Of a DNA stretch of 32,260 bases, positions 1 through 5,213 are shown one piece after another (the first letter of the stretch is position 1; every line of letters starts with the position of its first letter). This DNA is from a virus: positions 1 through 32,260 of IMG/VR virus record IMGVR_UViG_3300011115_000121; one strand, written 5' to 3'. Under the pieces are notes generated by a model. It worked only from the letters and a program-made list of their open reading frames with translations, did not search any database and was not told the DNA's origin. Position numbers and translations under genes: made by a program.

Positions 1-38
1 CCCTTGCGGCTTTGTTTAACTTTGTTGTTTTCAATCAT
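1..38 (-). CDS. Possible start of a gene running off the left edge
   Basis: An ATG at 38 on the minus strand opens a frame that stays open to the window edge and begins MIENNKVKQSRK. An AAGG element lies 7 nt upstream, inside the spacer after the Dps-like gene. Only 12 codons are visible, so no family can be named. It would be the next gene of the leftward operon. The assignment rests on the start, the ribosome-binding site and the tight spacing alone. Confidence 0.35.
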   Translation of the reverse strand, partial: MIENNKVKQSRK

Positions 39-64
39 TGCTTGCACCTTGTCGGGTGAGTTGC

Positions 65-436
65 TTAATTTAGATACTTTAGTTTGTATAGGGTTGAATC
101 GATGTTTTCTTGAATGTTATCCACAAGTTGATTCAATTCCGAGTCTTGGGGTAACTCTTTCCTTATGTCTTTTACAAACTTGGACAAAACTTCAAAGTAT
201 TTGATTGGGTCGGCACTTGGGGGATGGTACTCATTGGGGAATTTCTTGAGTTGCCCGTATTTGCCCATGTAAGCCTCGGCATAGGCATCGGTTTGGTCAA
301 CGATCAAATCATAGAACGTGCCAAGAGCCATGTGCTTGCTAAAGCTATTGGTTGTCCAGTGCATCAAGTGGGCGTTTGTGCCGCAGTGCAGTAGTGCAAG
401 AACAAAGTTTGAGACAAAGCCAGCGTACTTATCCAT
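65..436 (-). CDS. Dps/ferritin-like phage protein (DUF5856-like)
   Basis: A 123-aa all-helical protein. The stretch around residues 16-60 has the Dps/bacterioferritin pattern: a helix with H23 and H26-W27, then H35, D43, D47 and E54 spaced as in ferritin-like metal sites. The motif HLMHWTTNSFSKHMALGTFY resembles the HW...H...D core of Dps. Related small ferritin-like proteins occur in tailed phages (DUF5856, from memory). A role in metal binding or DNA protection is inferred; the protein is shorter than cellular Dps (about 160 aa) and may lack one helix. The ATG at 436 follows an AGGA ribosome-binding site that sits directly downstream of the terminator at 447-487, so expression may depend on read-through or on a separate promoter. 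Confidence 0.6.
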   Translation of the reverse strand: MDKYAGFVSNFVLALLHCGTNAHLMHWTTNSFSKHMALGTFYDLIVDQTDAYAEAYMGKYGQLKKFPNEYHPPSADPIKYFEVLSKFVKDIRKELPQDSELNQLVDNIQENIDSTLYKLKYLN

Positions 437-446
437 GCTTTTTCCT

Positions 447-487
447 AAAAAAAGTGGTGAGATTGCATTTTAGTACAGTCTCACCAC
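447..487 (-). terminator. Intrinsic terminator of the leftward early operon
   Basis: On the minus strand a perfect 9-bp stem (GTGGTGAGA / TCTCACCAC; arms 479-487 and 454-462) with a 16-nt loop is followed immediately by seven T (plus-strand A at 447-453). This is a classical rho-independent terminator. It lies after the HNH-like gene ending at 503 and before the Dps-like gene starting at 436. Confidence 0.85.
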
Positions 488-502
488 AAGGCAACTACAT
501 TT

Positions 503-826
503 TTAGTATATAGGAATTGGGACATCTTTGGGCCATTGATTGCTTTCAATTAAGTTATCCACAGTGCTTTGATGGGCTTTTTGCCACATTTCTTTGCGTT
601 CATCCTTGGATAGATGCGCCCCTTGGTCAATTTCGTAATGGCATTTCAGACAAAGAGCAGCCACTAGGTTGTCATCGGCCTTGATACCTTTGCCCTTACC
701 ACCACCCCAATTGCTATGAGCCGCTTGCACTCCGTTATCTATGCCACAGTTTTGACAAGCTAAACCCGCTACTAGCTTTAGGAGTTTTTGGCTTCTCACA
801 TATTGGTGTTTCAGGTATTGTGTCAT
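503..826 (-). CDS. HNH-type nuclease-like protein (DUF1364-like)
   Basis: A 107-aa protein with a CxxC pair (ACQNCG, about residues 24-27), an AAHSNWGGGKGKG stretch, and a second pair LCLKCHYEID (about residues 58-66). This C-C...AH...C-x2-C-H layout matches the phage DUF1364 / HNH zinc-finger nucleases seen near replication and recombination genes. Cleavage of DNA is inferred from the fold only. The first 31 codons overlap the preceding zinc-ribbon gene in another frame. A GTG at 799 (VRSQKLL...) is an alternative start, because family members usually begin close to the SQKLLK segment and no good Shine-Dalgarno site precedes the ATG at 826. Confidence 0.7.
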   Translation of the reverse strand: MTQYLKHQYVRSQKLLKLVAGLACQNCGIDNGVQAAHSNWGGGKGKGIKADDNLVAALCLKCHYEIDQGAHLSKDERKEMWQKAHQSTVDNLIESNQWPKDVPIPIY

Positions 827-956
827 CGGTAATTGCGTATTCTCTTGTTAGATATTTGTGACCGTTGGCGCAAATTCGCCTTCTAAGAACAAAATCAGGG
901 CTTGCCCTTGTGTCTAAAACTTTGTTGTGGCGGGTTTTACATACGGGGCACATCAT
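735..956 (-). CDS. NrdR/Ogr-like zinc-ribbon protein
   Basis: A 73-aa protein beginning MMCPVCKTRHNKVLDTRASP and continuing LRRRICANGHKYLTRE. The N-terminus mirrors the zinc ribbon of NrdR (CPxC...VLDSR...RRRxC...), with one ligand position replaced in the CANGH half (C then H). This suggests a small nucleic-acid-binding regulator, but the ATP-cone of NrdR is absent. The C-terminal 25 residues are basic and low in structure. The ATG at 956 overlaps the stop of the upstream gene (ATGA), and a GGA element lies 8 nt upstream. The 3' end overlaps the HNH-like gene by 92 nt. Confidence 0.65.
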   Translation of the reverse strand: MMCPVCKTRHNKVLDTRASPDFVLRRRICANGHKYLTREYAITDDTIPETPICEKPKTPKASSGFSLSKLWHR

Positions 957-1114
957 TTTTCAATCCAATACTCATCAAGCCAATGGTCATACATAGCCCA
1001 AATAAACAAGTATTTCCAAGCCAATTCCTCTGCGTGTTTAATAAACAAATCACTAAACAACATTTCTGCCATTTTTAGGCACATTTCCCTTGTTGGGGGT
1101 TTGTCGTTCATCAT
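953..1114 (-). CDS. Small uncharacterised acidic/aromatic protein
   Basis: A 53-aa protein (MMNDKPPTREMCLKMAEMLF...). It is predicted helical and rich in Trp, Tyr and Leu towards the C-terminus (WKYLFIWAMYDHWLDEYWIE). I do not recognise the family. A longer frame begins at 1144, but the start at 1114 overlaps the upstream stop as ATGA and has a GAGGAAAAG ribosome-binding site. It ends inside the start of the zinc-ribbon gene, so all three are probably translated in series. Confidence 0.6.
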   Translation of the reverse strand: MMNDKPPTREMCLKMAEMLFSDLFIKHAEELAWKYLFIWAMYDHWLDEYWIEK

Positions 1115-1743
1115 GTGTTCTTTTCCTCGATGTTGTAGAACCAATCATCGCCCGCTGACCATTTGCGAGTGCCATCAACCGTCCATAGCCTTTGTGCGGC
1201 TTTAAAATCGGGGTGTTTTGTCTCCGATGGAATTAGGCTTTGGTCGTACCACAAACATCGGTTATTGGGTTGACACGCAAATTGCCCGTTTTCTAGCGCA
1301 ATAAAGTTAAAACTCTTGTGTTCCTCGGCTTGCTCGGTGAAACCCGTGTCAAGTTCCATCCCATCCGCGCAAAAGTCAACGGTGAACAAATACCGCCCAA
1401 AATGCCATTCTTTGTCTTTGCCGTAGAACTTAACGCCCAAGTTACGCAAGCCAATCTTCTCAAGAATGGTGAATTTGTAGCCCATGCAATCCCATAACTG
1501 CAAGGTGTCTATGGGCAAATTACCCGCATCGGTGTGCCAAACATAGGCATGGATGGGTAGCTTGTCATACAAAGCGCCATATGCGGGGAGTAATGATTCA
1601 ATGCGGAATACTTGACCCCTCAAGGCTTTGAGGCTCACCCAAATTGCGGGTTCTAGCTCGCCATGACCCTTGTGATCGTTGTATAAAAACTCACGTTTTA
1701 CAAAACATTTCATGGGGGGTAGGGATGCAATGATGTAACTCAT
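1111..1743 (-). CDS. Conserved phage protein of unknown function
   Basis: A 210-aa soluble protein rich in aromatic residues (many W, Y, F) with no membrane segment and no recognisable catalytic motif. It begins MSYIIASLPPMKCFVKREFL and ends DDWFYNIEEKNT. The ATG overlaps the stop of ninB (ATGA), and AAAGGA lies about 9 nt upstream, so the start is firm. Its place between NinB and small zinc proteins suggests a role in DNA metabolism or host takeover, which is a guess from context only. Confidence 0.75.
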   Translation of the reverse strand: MSYIIASLPPMKCFVKREFLYNDHKGHGELEPAIWVSLKALRGQVFRIESLLPAYGALYDKLPIHAYVWHTDAGNLPIDTLQLWDCMGYKFTILEKIGLRNLGVKFYGKDKEWHFGRYLFTVDFCADGMELDTGFTEQAEEHKSFNFIALENGQFACQPNNRCLWYDQSLIPSETKHPDFKAAQRLWTVDGTRKWSAGDDWFYNIEEKNT

Positions 1744-2141
1744 GCCTCAATTCCTTTCTGTGCCATCCAACACAATAACCACTCAATAAACTCCGAACCT
1801 TCTTCTTTAGTGAATTTGTGGCTTTGCACACCTAGTTGCACCACCCTTTGACCGTCTAGGCTTGGCACTACCCGCCCAATCTTGCGCCCCGTGTCGTTAG
1901 CCCAGGCGTCTATGAGCAACCTTTTCCAACACTCCGCATCCCAATCCGAACCCGCAACCTTCATTTCTTTGGTTACTTTGTCAATCAAGGCGTGAAACAT
2001 ATCGTTTTGTTCATTGCTTCGGTTGGCTTTTTTGACCTCTAGGCGTAGTTGCTTGCCCGCTTGCAAGGTTTCTTTGATCTTGGGCCACAAGTTTTTCAAG
2101 ACGGTGTGGGCTTGTTCGCTGTTTTGCAGAGTGAAAATCAT
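1740..2141 (-). CDS. ninB: NinB-like recombination protein
   Basis: A 133-aa protein beginning MIFTLQNSEQAHTVLKNLWP. The segment LRLEVKKANRSNEQNDMFHA and the following W-rich helices (DWDAECWKRLLIDAW) match the lambda NinB/Orf family, which binds single-stranded DNA and helps load recombination proteins. Lambda Orf is of similar size (about 146 aa). A frame extends upstream to 2198, but the start at 2141 has an AGGA site 8 nt upstream and overlaps the stop of a 29-codon gene by ATGA. RusA two genes away and the annealing protein/exonuclease pair in the plus operon make a coherent recombination set. Confidence 0.88.
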   Translation of the reverse strand: MIFTLQNSEQAHTVLKNLWPKIKETLQAGKQLRLEVKKANRSNEQNDMFHALIDKVTKEMKVAGSDWDAECWKRLLIDAWANDTGRKIGRVVPSLDGQRVVQLGVQSHKFTKEEGSEFIEWLLCWMAQKGIEA

Positions 2142-2227
2142 GGTTTTAATCCTAAAAAGTAAGCAACCAATCCCCAATGGACAACTAGTAATGCACATAA
2201 AAGCGCATAAATGACTTTGTTGCTCAT
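2138..2227 (-). CDS. 29-aa single-span membrane protein
   Basis: A 29-codon reading frame, M-S-N-K-V-I-Y then an uninterrupted hydrophobic stretch (ALLCALLVVHWGLVAYFLGL) and K-P. Its ATG overlaps the glutaredoxin stop (ATGA) and its TGA overlaps the ninB ATG (ATGA). A strong AAAGGAG element lies 8 nt upstream. The predicted topology is one transmembrane helix (about residues 6-26). The function is unknown. The exact double overlap and the strong ribosome-binding site argue that it is translated. Confidence 0.7.
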   Translation of the reverse strand: MSNKVIYALLCALLVVHWGLVAYFLGLKP

Positions 2228-2457
2228 AATCCCAACTCCTTTAAAGCCGTTTGTAAGCCCAACAATCCCCCAACTCTTTGGTCATCAATGAATATTTGGG
2301 GCATCCCGCGAACATCGGGGTAAGAAAATTCAAATGCCAACCTGATCCTGTCTTGATCCATATTGCTTTCAACAAATCGCAAGCCTTTTTCTTTAAGTAG
2401 CTTTTTAGCTGCCACACAATTTGGGCATCCTGATTTTGTGTAAATAAAAATATTCAT
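2224..2457 (-). CDS. Glutaredoxin
   Basis: A 77-aa thioredoxin-fold protein with the redox motif CPNC (C11, C14), the cis-proline motif GMPQIF (P53) and the GG pair at 63-64. The length and order are those of NrdH/glutaredoxin-type phage proteins. It probably reduces disulfides in the cytoplasm using glutathione or thioredoxin reductase and often supplies electrons to ribonucleotide reductase, though no reductase gene is in this window. The ATG at 2457 overlaps the rusA stop, and GAGG lies just upstream. Confidence 0.92.
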   Translation of the reverse strand: MNIFIYTKSGCPNCVAAKKLLKEKGLRFVESNMDQDRIRLAFEFSYPDVRGMPQIFIDDQRVGGLLGLQTALKELGL

Positions 2458-2873
2458 GTTTGCCTCACCAAAATTTCAACTTTTGCAACCGTCCCGTAAA
2501 CTTTTGTTGCATAAATGGATGTGATTTGCGAATCGTTGTCAAAAACGATTTTGTCCATACCATCGATGACCGCTTTAATCACGTTGTCCAAGTCGGGGCG
2601 TTTGGTGTGTTTCTCGGTATTGTTTAAACAAGCCTCTGTGCGTTTTTTTGAGTATGAGGCGGGAATGGGAAAGGTAACGTAAATGCACGCCTCTAATGCC
2701 CCTTCTAAGGCTTTTGAAGCACCCATTGCAACCTTTGCCATCATTCCAACCTCGGTTTCATAGGTTTTTGTCTTTTCAGGTGTGTAAGCAACGGGAAACT
2801 TTCCTCTTGTGGAAAACCGCGGTCTGCCCTTTGGGACGGGATGGCCGTACACCGTAAACATGATAGAAATCAT
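2454..2873 (-). CDS. rusA: RusA-type Holliday junction resolvase
   Basis: A 139-aa protein. GHPVPKGRPRF at the N-terminus and KRPDLDNVIKAVIDGM followed by FDNDSQI carry the RusA acidic set (D94, D96, D104, D112, D114) and a conserved lysine (K100). RusA dimers resolve Holliday junctions and trim branched phage DNA before packaging. The length is close to E. coli RusA (120 aa). The ATG at 2873 overlaps the upstream stop, with AAGGA 6-7 nt upstream. Confidence 0.92.
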   Translation of the reverse strand: MISIMFTVYGHPVPKGRPRFSTRGKFPVAYTPEKTKTYETEVGMMAKVAMGASKALEGALEACIYVTFPIPASYSKKRTEACLNNTEKHTKRPDLDNVIKAVIDGMDKIVFDNDSQITSIYATKVYGTVAKVEILVRQT

Positions 2874-3049
2874 TTCTTATCCTTTTGTTCGTTCATGCGC
2901 TTGCGTAAGTCATCAGCGGCTGGTTGACCACGTTTCTTGGCAATGTCGGCTAAGGTCTGTTGCCACCAGTATTGGGCTTCTCCCCGCCCTTCCTCTAGCA
3001 CTTTCTTGCGGTAGCGCCTGATCCATTCCATTGCTTCCGTTTGTCTCAT
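2870..3049 (-). CDS. Small basic conserved phage protein
   Basis: A 59-aa highly charged helical protein (MRQTEAMEWIRRYRKKVLEE... ending RKRMNEQKDKK). I recall similar W-I/L-x-R-Y-R-x-K-V proteins in Burkholderiales phages, function unknown. The frame is open further upstream to an ATG at 3139 that overlaps the methyltransferase stop by ATGA, which would give 89 aa. The internal ATG at 3049 is preceded by GGGAG only 3 nt away. I favour the short form because the upstream 30 codons lie opposite a better-conserved frame (2913-3149). The downstream end overlaps rusA by ATGA. Confidence 0.6.
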   Translation of the reverse strand: MRQTEAMEWIRRYRKKVLEEGRGEAQYWWQQTLADIAKKRGQPAADDLRKRMNEQKDKK

Positions 3050-3149
3050 AGTCTCCCGTAAGTTCAAGCGCTCTTGTGATGACAAAGTGGCTAAATTGTT
3101 GGCCTTCTCTGACTCGATCAAGAATTCTGTTTGCTTCATAGTGATTCAC
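2913..3149 (-). CDS. Conserved small phage protein overlapping the next gene
   Basis: A 78-codon frame starting at GTG 3149, directly after the stop of the nested frame in the methyltransferase (TAAGTG), with GGAG 8 nt upstream. The first ~35 residues (EANRILDRVREG...ITRALELTGDYE) match a phage pattern I recognise (ANxILDxVREG...ALELTGD). After that point the frame runs opposite the basic 59-aa gene, so its C-terminal half may be only passively open. The start codon and ribosome-binding site make translation likely. The function is unknown. Confidence 0.55.
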   Translation of the reverse strand: MNHYEANRILDRVREGQQFSHFVITRALELTGDYETNGSNGMDQALPQESARGRAGRSPILVATDLSRHCQETWSTSR

Positions 3150-4068
3150 TTAGGATTCTCCAGGCTGTTGCTGCACAGAGAGGCACTTGTCCATTTCCAA
3201 TGGCTTTAAGTCTGTCATTCCTAGCGGCCACCCCATGAGCCACTCGACCCACATCGGGTTCAATTGCCCACCAATCAATTCGGGATTGTCTGTGGCTATC
3301 GTGCCACCCAACATAACTTGTAGGCTTTTTGTCCTGTGCCGAACTATTGCGTTCTTCGCATCGTTGGATTGGGGTGTCGGAAACTTTGCCGCAAACGATT
3401 GAAGCGTCCTCCCCGATTGAGATTTGGCTTGTGGGTTGTAATCTTTTGTCGGGCCTCTTTGACTGGCATCTGGTGTTGGCAAAAGACGTTTTTTGAGTGC
3501 TTTTCTGCTGTTGCTGCCCCCGTCCAATCCCGTTGTGCAAGGCGTGTGAAAGAATGTTTCGTTGTTTGGCGACAATCCAAATCCTGTCCCTCTGGTGGTT
3601 TGCGCCAACGTCTGCTGCTCCCAACACTCCCCATTTCGCATCAAACCCCATTGCGGCCAGGTCTCCAAGAACTCGTCCAAGTCCCCGAGAAGTGAGCATT
3701 GGTGAGTTTTCCACGAACACGAATCTAGGCTGTACTTCACAAATGATCCTCGCCATTTCTCGCCACATTCCGCTTCGTTCTCCGTCAATGCCAGCCCCCC
3801 CCCCTGCGGCTGAAATATCTTGGCATGGAAACCCGCCAGATACAACGTCAACAATTCCTCGCCACGGTTCTCCTCGAAAACTTTGTACGTCATCCCAAAT
3901 CGGGAAAGGCGGGAGAAGCCCGTCATTTTGTCGGGCGCACAGTACGCTTGCGGGGTATTGTTCCCACTCGACTGCACAGACTGTTCGCCATCCAAGCAAA
4001 TGGCCTCCGAGAATTCCTCCACCAGCGCCTGCGAAAAGAGCCAACTCATTTAAATTCTCCTTGTTCAT
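3136..4068 (-). CDS. dcm: C5 DNA cytosine methyltransferase
   Basis: A 310-aa enzyme that transfers methyl from S-adenosylmethionine to C5 of cytosine. Visible motifs: I, LFAGAGGGILGG (about residues 11-22); IV, GGFPCQDIS with catalytic C82; VI, FVENSPML (about 118-124); VIII, QRDRIWIVA (159-167); X, AIGNGQVPLCAATAW near the C-terminus. The target-recognition region between about 170 and 270 is short and polar. No restriction enzyme is next to it, so protection of phage DNA from host restriction, or regulation, is likely. The ATG at 4068 overlaps the replication gene stop (ATGA) and lacks a clear Shine-Dalgarno site, suggesting coupled initiation. The whole gene is shared with the nested frame at 3150-4049. 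Confidence 0.92.
   Translation of the reverse strand: MNKENLNELALFAGAGGGILGGHLLGWRTVCAVEWEQYPASVLCARQNDGLLPPFPIWDDVQSFRGEPWRGIVDVVSGGFPCQDISAAGGGAGIDGERSGMWREMARIICEVQPRFVFVENSPMLTSRGLGRVLGDLAAMGFDAKWGVLGAADVGANHQRDRIWIVAKQRNILSHALHNGIGRGQQQQKSTQKTSFANTRCQSKRPDKRLQPTSQISIGEDASIVCGKVSDTPIQRCEERNSSAQDKKPTSYVGWHDSHRQSRIDWWAIEPDVGRVAHGVAARNDRLKAIGNGQVPLCAATAWRILSESL
3150..4049 (-). CDS. Nested overlapping gene inside the methyltransferase (WVEWLMG family)
   Basis: A 299-codon frame, +1 relative to the methyltransferase and entirely contained in it. It begins MSWLFSQALVEEFSEA, contains DKMTGFSRLSRFGMTYK, CGEKWRGSF, SWKTHQCSLLGD, ETWPQWGLMRNGE, two (L/F)PTP segments, and ends with LNPMWVEWLMGWPLGMTDLK. 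These are the hallmarks of a widespread phage/prophage protein family I recognise, often annotated hypothetical or as a methyltransferase partner. AAGGAG lies exactly 7 nt before its ATG at 4049, a far better site than that of the methyltransferase. I infer that both frames are translated; the biochemical role is unknown. A conserved shadow forced by the methyltransferase sequence is the alternative. Confidence 0.6.
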   Translation of the reverse strand: MSWLFSQALVEEFSEAICLDGEQSVQSSGNNTPQAYCAPDKMTGFSRLSRFGMTYKVFEENRGEELLTLYLAGFHAKIFQPQGGGLALTENEAECGEKWRGSFVKYSLDSCSWKTHQCSLLGDLDEFLETWPQWGLMRNGECWEQQTLAQTTRGTGFGLSPNNETFFHTPCTTGLDGGSNSRKALKKRLLPTPDASQRGPTKDYNPQAKSQSGRTLQSFAAKFPTPQSNDAKNAIVRHRTKSLQVMLGGTIATDNPELIGGQLNPMWVEWLMGWPLGMTDLKPLEMDKCLSVQQQPGES

Positions 4069-4760
4069 ACATTTACTTTGCGTAGTTGTGCCATCTTTGC
4101 TAAAACCTCTAACGATGGGGGAACTGCTTTTTTGTCATCAGCTTTAATTTTCTCTAAAGCCGCATCAGGCTCATTTTTCATTGGAACTGTGAGCCTTACA
4201 ACGTCATATGGGTTTTGCTTGGGTGCGTTAGTGTTTCTAACCCAATTGCGCCAAGTGGCAAACCAATCTAGCTTTGTGCCTTTTGGTTGCGAAACCCAAT
4301 AATCTTTAAATTGGTCAAAAGTTTTTACAGGACTAAGTTCAGGTCTTGTTTGTTGGCAAAACTGTTCCCATTCCAATGGAAAAGAAAAATCAGTAGCGAG
4401 GCGTTTGCCGAGTGCCTTCTTTTCTTTCTTTGTCTCTGTCTCTCTCTCTGTCTCTAGAGGATCATGTTGATATCCATCTGATATCACGCTGGTATCATCA
4501 TGTTCCAACCAATGAGACAGTTTGATAACGATTTCTTTAGTTTTAATTTCTGTCAATCTAAGACGAAATGCAAGGGTTTTTGTGTCAGGGATGCGCCCCT
4601 CATCCTCACTAGCAATCAACCAAAGCATGACCAACACTTTGGCAGCCAAAGGGTCTAATTCATGCCATTCAAGGTCATCAAGAATGTCACGGTATAGCTT
4701 TACCCAAGGAGGCCGCCTGTCCTTGAAATGCTGAAACTTTGTCCAGTTTTTAATTTTCAT
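4065..4760 (-). CDS. Phage replication initiation protein (winged helix, DnaT-like C-terminus)
   Basis: A 231-aa protein. The N-terminal ~90 residues (KNWTKFQHFKDRRPPWVKLY... LAFRLRLTE) resemble a winged-helix DNA-binding domain of gpO/DnaD-like replication proteins. A charged linker (ETERETETKKEKK) follows, then FPLEWEQFCQQTRPELSP... KLDWFATWRNWVRN, the pattern of DnaT-like single-strand-binding/helicase-loader domains. It probably marks the phage origin and recruits the host helicase. No helicase gene is next to it. The ATG at 4760 lacks a good Shine-Dalgarno site and lies only 3 nt after a small hairpin, so its translation may be controlled by the leader RNA at 4761-4841. Confidence 0.75.
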   Translation of the reverse strand: MKIKNWTKFQHFKDRRPPWVKLYRDILDDLEWHELDPLAAKVLVMLWLIASEDEGRIPDTKTLAFRLRLTEIKTKEIVIKLSHWLEHDDTSVISDGYQHDPLETERETETKKEKKALGKRLATDFSFPLEWEQFCQQTRPELSPVKTFDQFKDYWVSQPKGTKLDWFATWRNWVRNTNAPKQNPYDVVRLTVPMKNEPDAALEKIKADDKKAVPPSLEVLAKMAQLRKVNV

Positions 4761-4781
4761 AAAAGCCCAAAAAAAAGGGCT
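4761..4781 (-). terminator. Weak hairpin before the replication gene
   Basis: AGCCC and GGGCT (4781-4777 and 4768-4764, minus strand) form a 5-bp stem with an eight-T loop, followed by TTTT and the ATG of the replication gene. It could end the c4-like RNA as a weak terminator or mask the start codon. The short stem makes either role uncertain. Confidence 0.35.
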
Positions 4782-4841
4782 ACACCTGAAGTCTCACCCT
4801 TGCGGATGTTGGCGGACTGGCGTAATAACCAGCAGACTTCA
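4761..4841 (-). ncRNA. Structured RNA resembling phage c4 antisense RNA
   Basis: On the minus strand, an outer 8-bp stem (TGAAGTCT 4841-4834 with AGACTTCA 4794-4787) encloses two hairpins: CTGG/CCAG (4832-4829 with 4820-4817, loop TTATTACG) and CATCC/GGGTG (4808-4804 with 4799-4795) capped by a GNRA-type GCAA loop. The T of CATCC pairs with G as a wobble that would be an A.C mismatch on the other strand, so the RNA is read leftwards. A second hairpin (AGCCC-T8-GGGCT, 4781-4764) follows. Size (about 80 nt), position in a regulatory operon and two exposed antisense segments (TTATTACG and CCGCCAA) fit my memory of P1/P7 c4 RNA. The family name is an inference. Confidence 0.55.
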
Positions 4842-4851
4842 TGTGTAACCC

Positions 4852-4871
4852 TATTACATTAACACCGCCAA
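4852..4871 (-). promoter_or_regulatory. Upstream segment complementary to the c4-like RNA (cis site)
   Basis: Minus-strand TTGGCGG (4871-4865) and GTAATA (4857-4852) are the reverse complements of CCGCCAA (4815-4809) and TATTAC (4827-4822) in the structured RNA just downstream, in nested antiparallel order. The leader could therefore fold into an alternative structure or serve as a cis binding site. TGTAA-TAGGG-TTACA (4858-4844) is a further small hairpin here. An 8-codon frame (MKHLAVLM, 4854-4880) starts directly after the HNH-like stop and covers the site. Confidence 0.45.
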
Positions 4872-4880
4872 GTGTTTCAT

Positions 4881-5213
4881 TTATTTTAATCCAAATTCAG
4901 TTTGAATAACAACATCTTTTTTTACAGGAATAGCCGCCCCTCTGTAATAATTGCAACTACGGCACACAGGAACAACATCTAACGGCTTGTTGTAATCCCT
5001 ATGGTCATAAACTTCACCTTGCTTTCCACAATCCACACAGGTAAGGGTTTTTACTGGTGCAAGCAATCCTTTTCTTATTGCTTTTTTTACTTGATAAATA
5101 GCATTTCTAGCGCCATTCACAATTCCATAAGCATCAGTACATGACCAACAATGTTTTGCGCTGTGATAACGATCAATTATTTCTTGATTGCATAAACGGC
5201 AAATAGGTGTCAT
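4881..5213 (-). CDS. HNH endonuclease-like zinc protein
   Basis: A 110-aa protein with four Cys pairs: CRLCNQ (5-8), CWSC (about 22-25), CVDCGKQ (about 59-62) and CRSCNYYRG (about 84-87), plus YDHRDYNKPLDVVPVC, the His-Asp/Asn stretch of phage HNH-like nucleases. The N-terminal zinc knuckle plus C-terminal HNH-like half suggest a small DNA-binding nuclease or a regulator with that fold. The ATG at 5213 overlaps the regulator gene stop (ATGA), so the two are co-translated. The structured RNA follows its stop. Confidence 0.7.
   Translation of the reverse strand: MTPICRLCNQEIIDRYHSAKHCWSCTDAYGIVNGARNAIYQVKKAIRKGLLAPVKTLTCVDCGKQGEVYDHRDYNKPLDVVPVCRSCNYYRGAAIPVKKDVVIQTEFGLK

Noticed and set aside
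4-204. Plus-strand frame with a signal-like N-terminus at the left edge
   Set aside because: It lies antisense to the Dps-like gene, has no ribosome-binding site and no operon context.
3344-3634. Third minus-strand frame of 96 codons within the methyltransferase
   Set aside because: It lacks a ribosome-binding site and family-like motifs; two frames here are already accounted for.
3497-4147. 216-codon plus-strand frame opposite the methyltransferase
   Set aside because: It has no ribosome-binding site, runs against the operon, is Pro/Ser-rich without a recognisable motif and is explained by codon bias of the two real frames on the minus strand.
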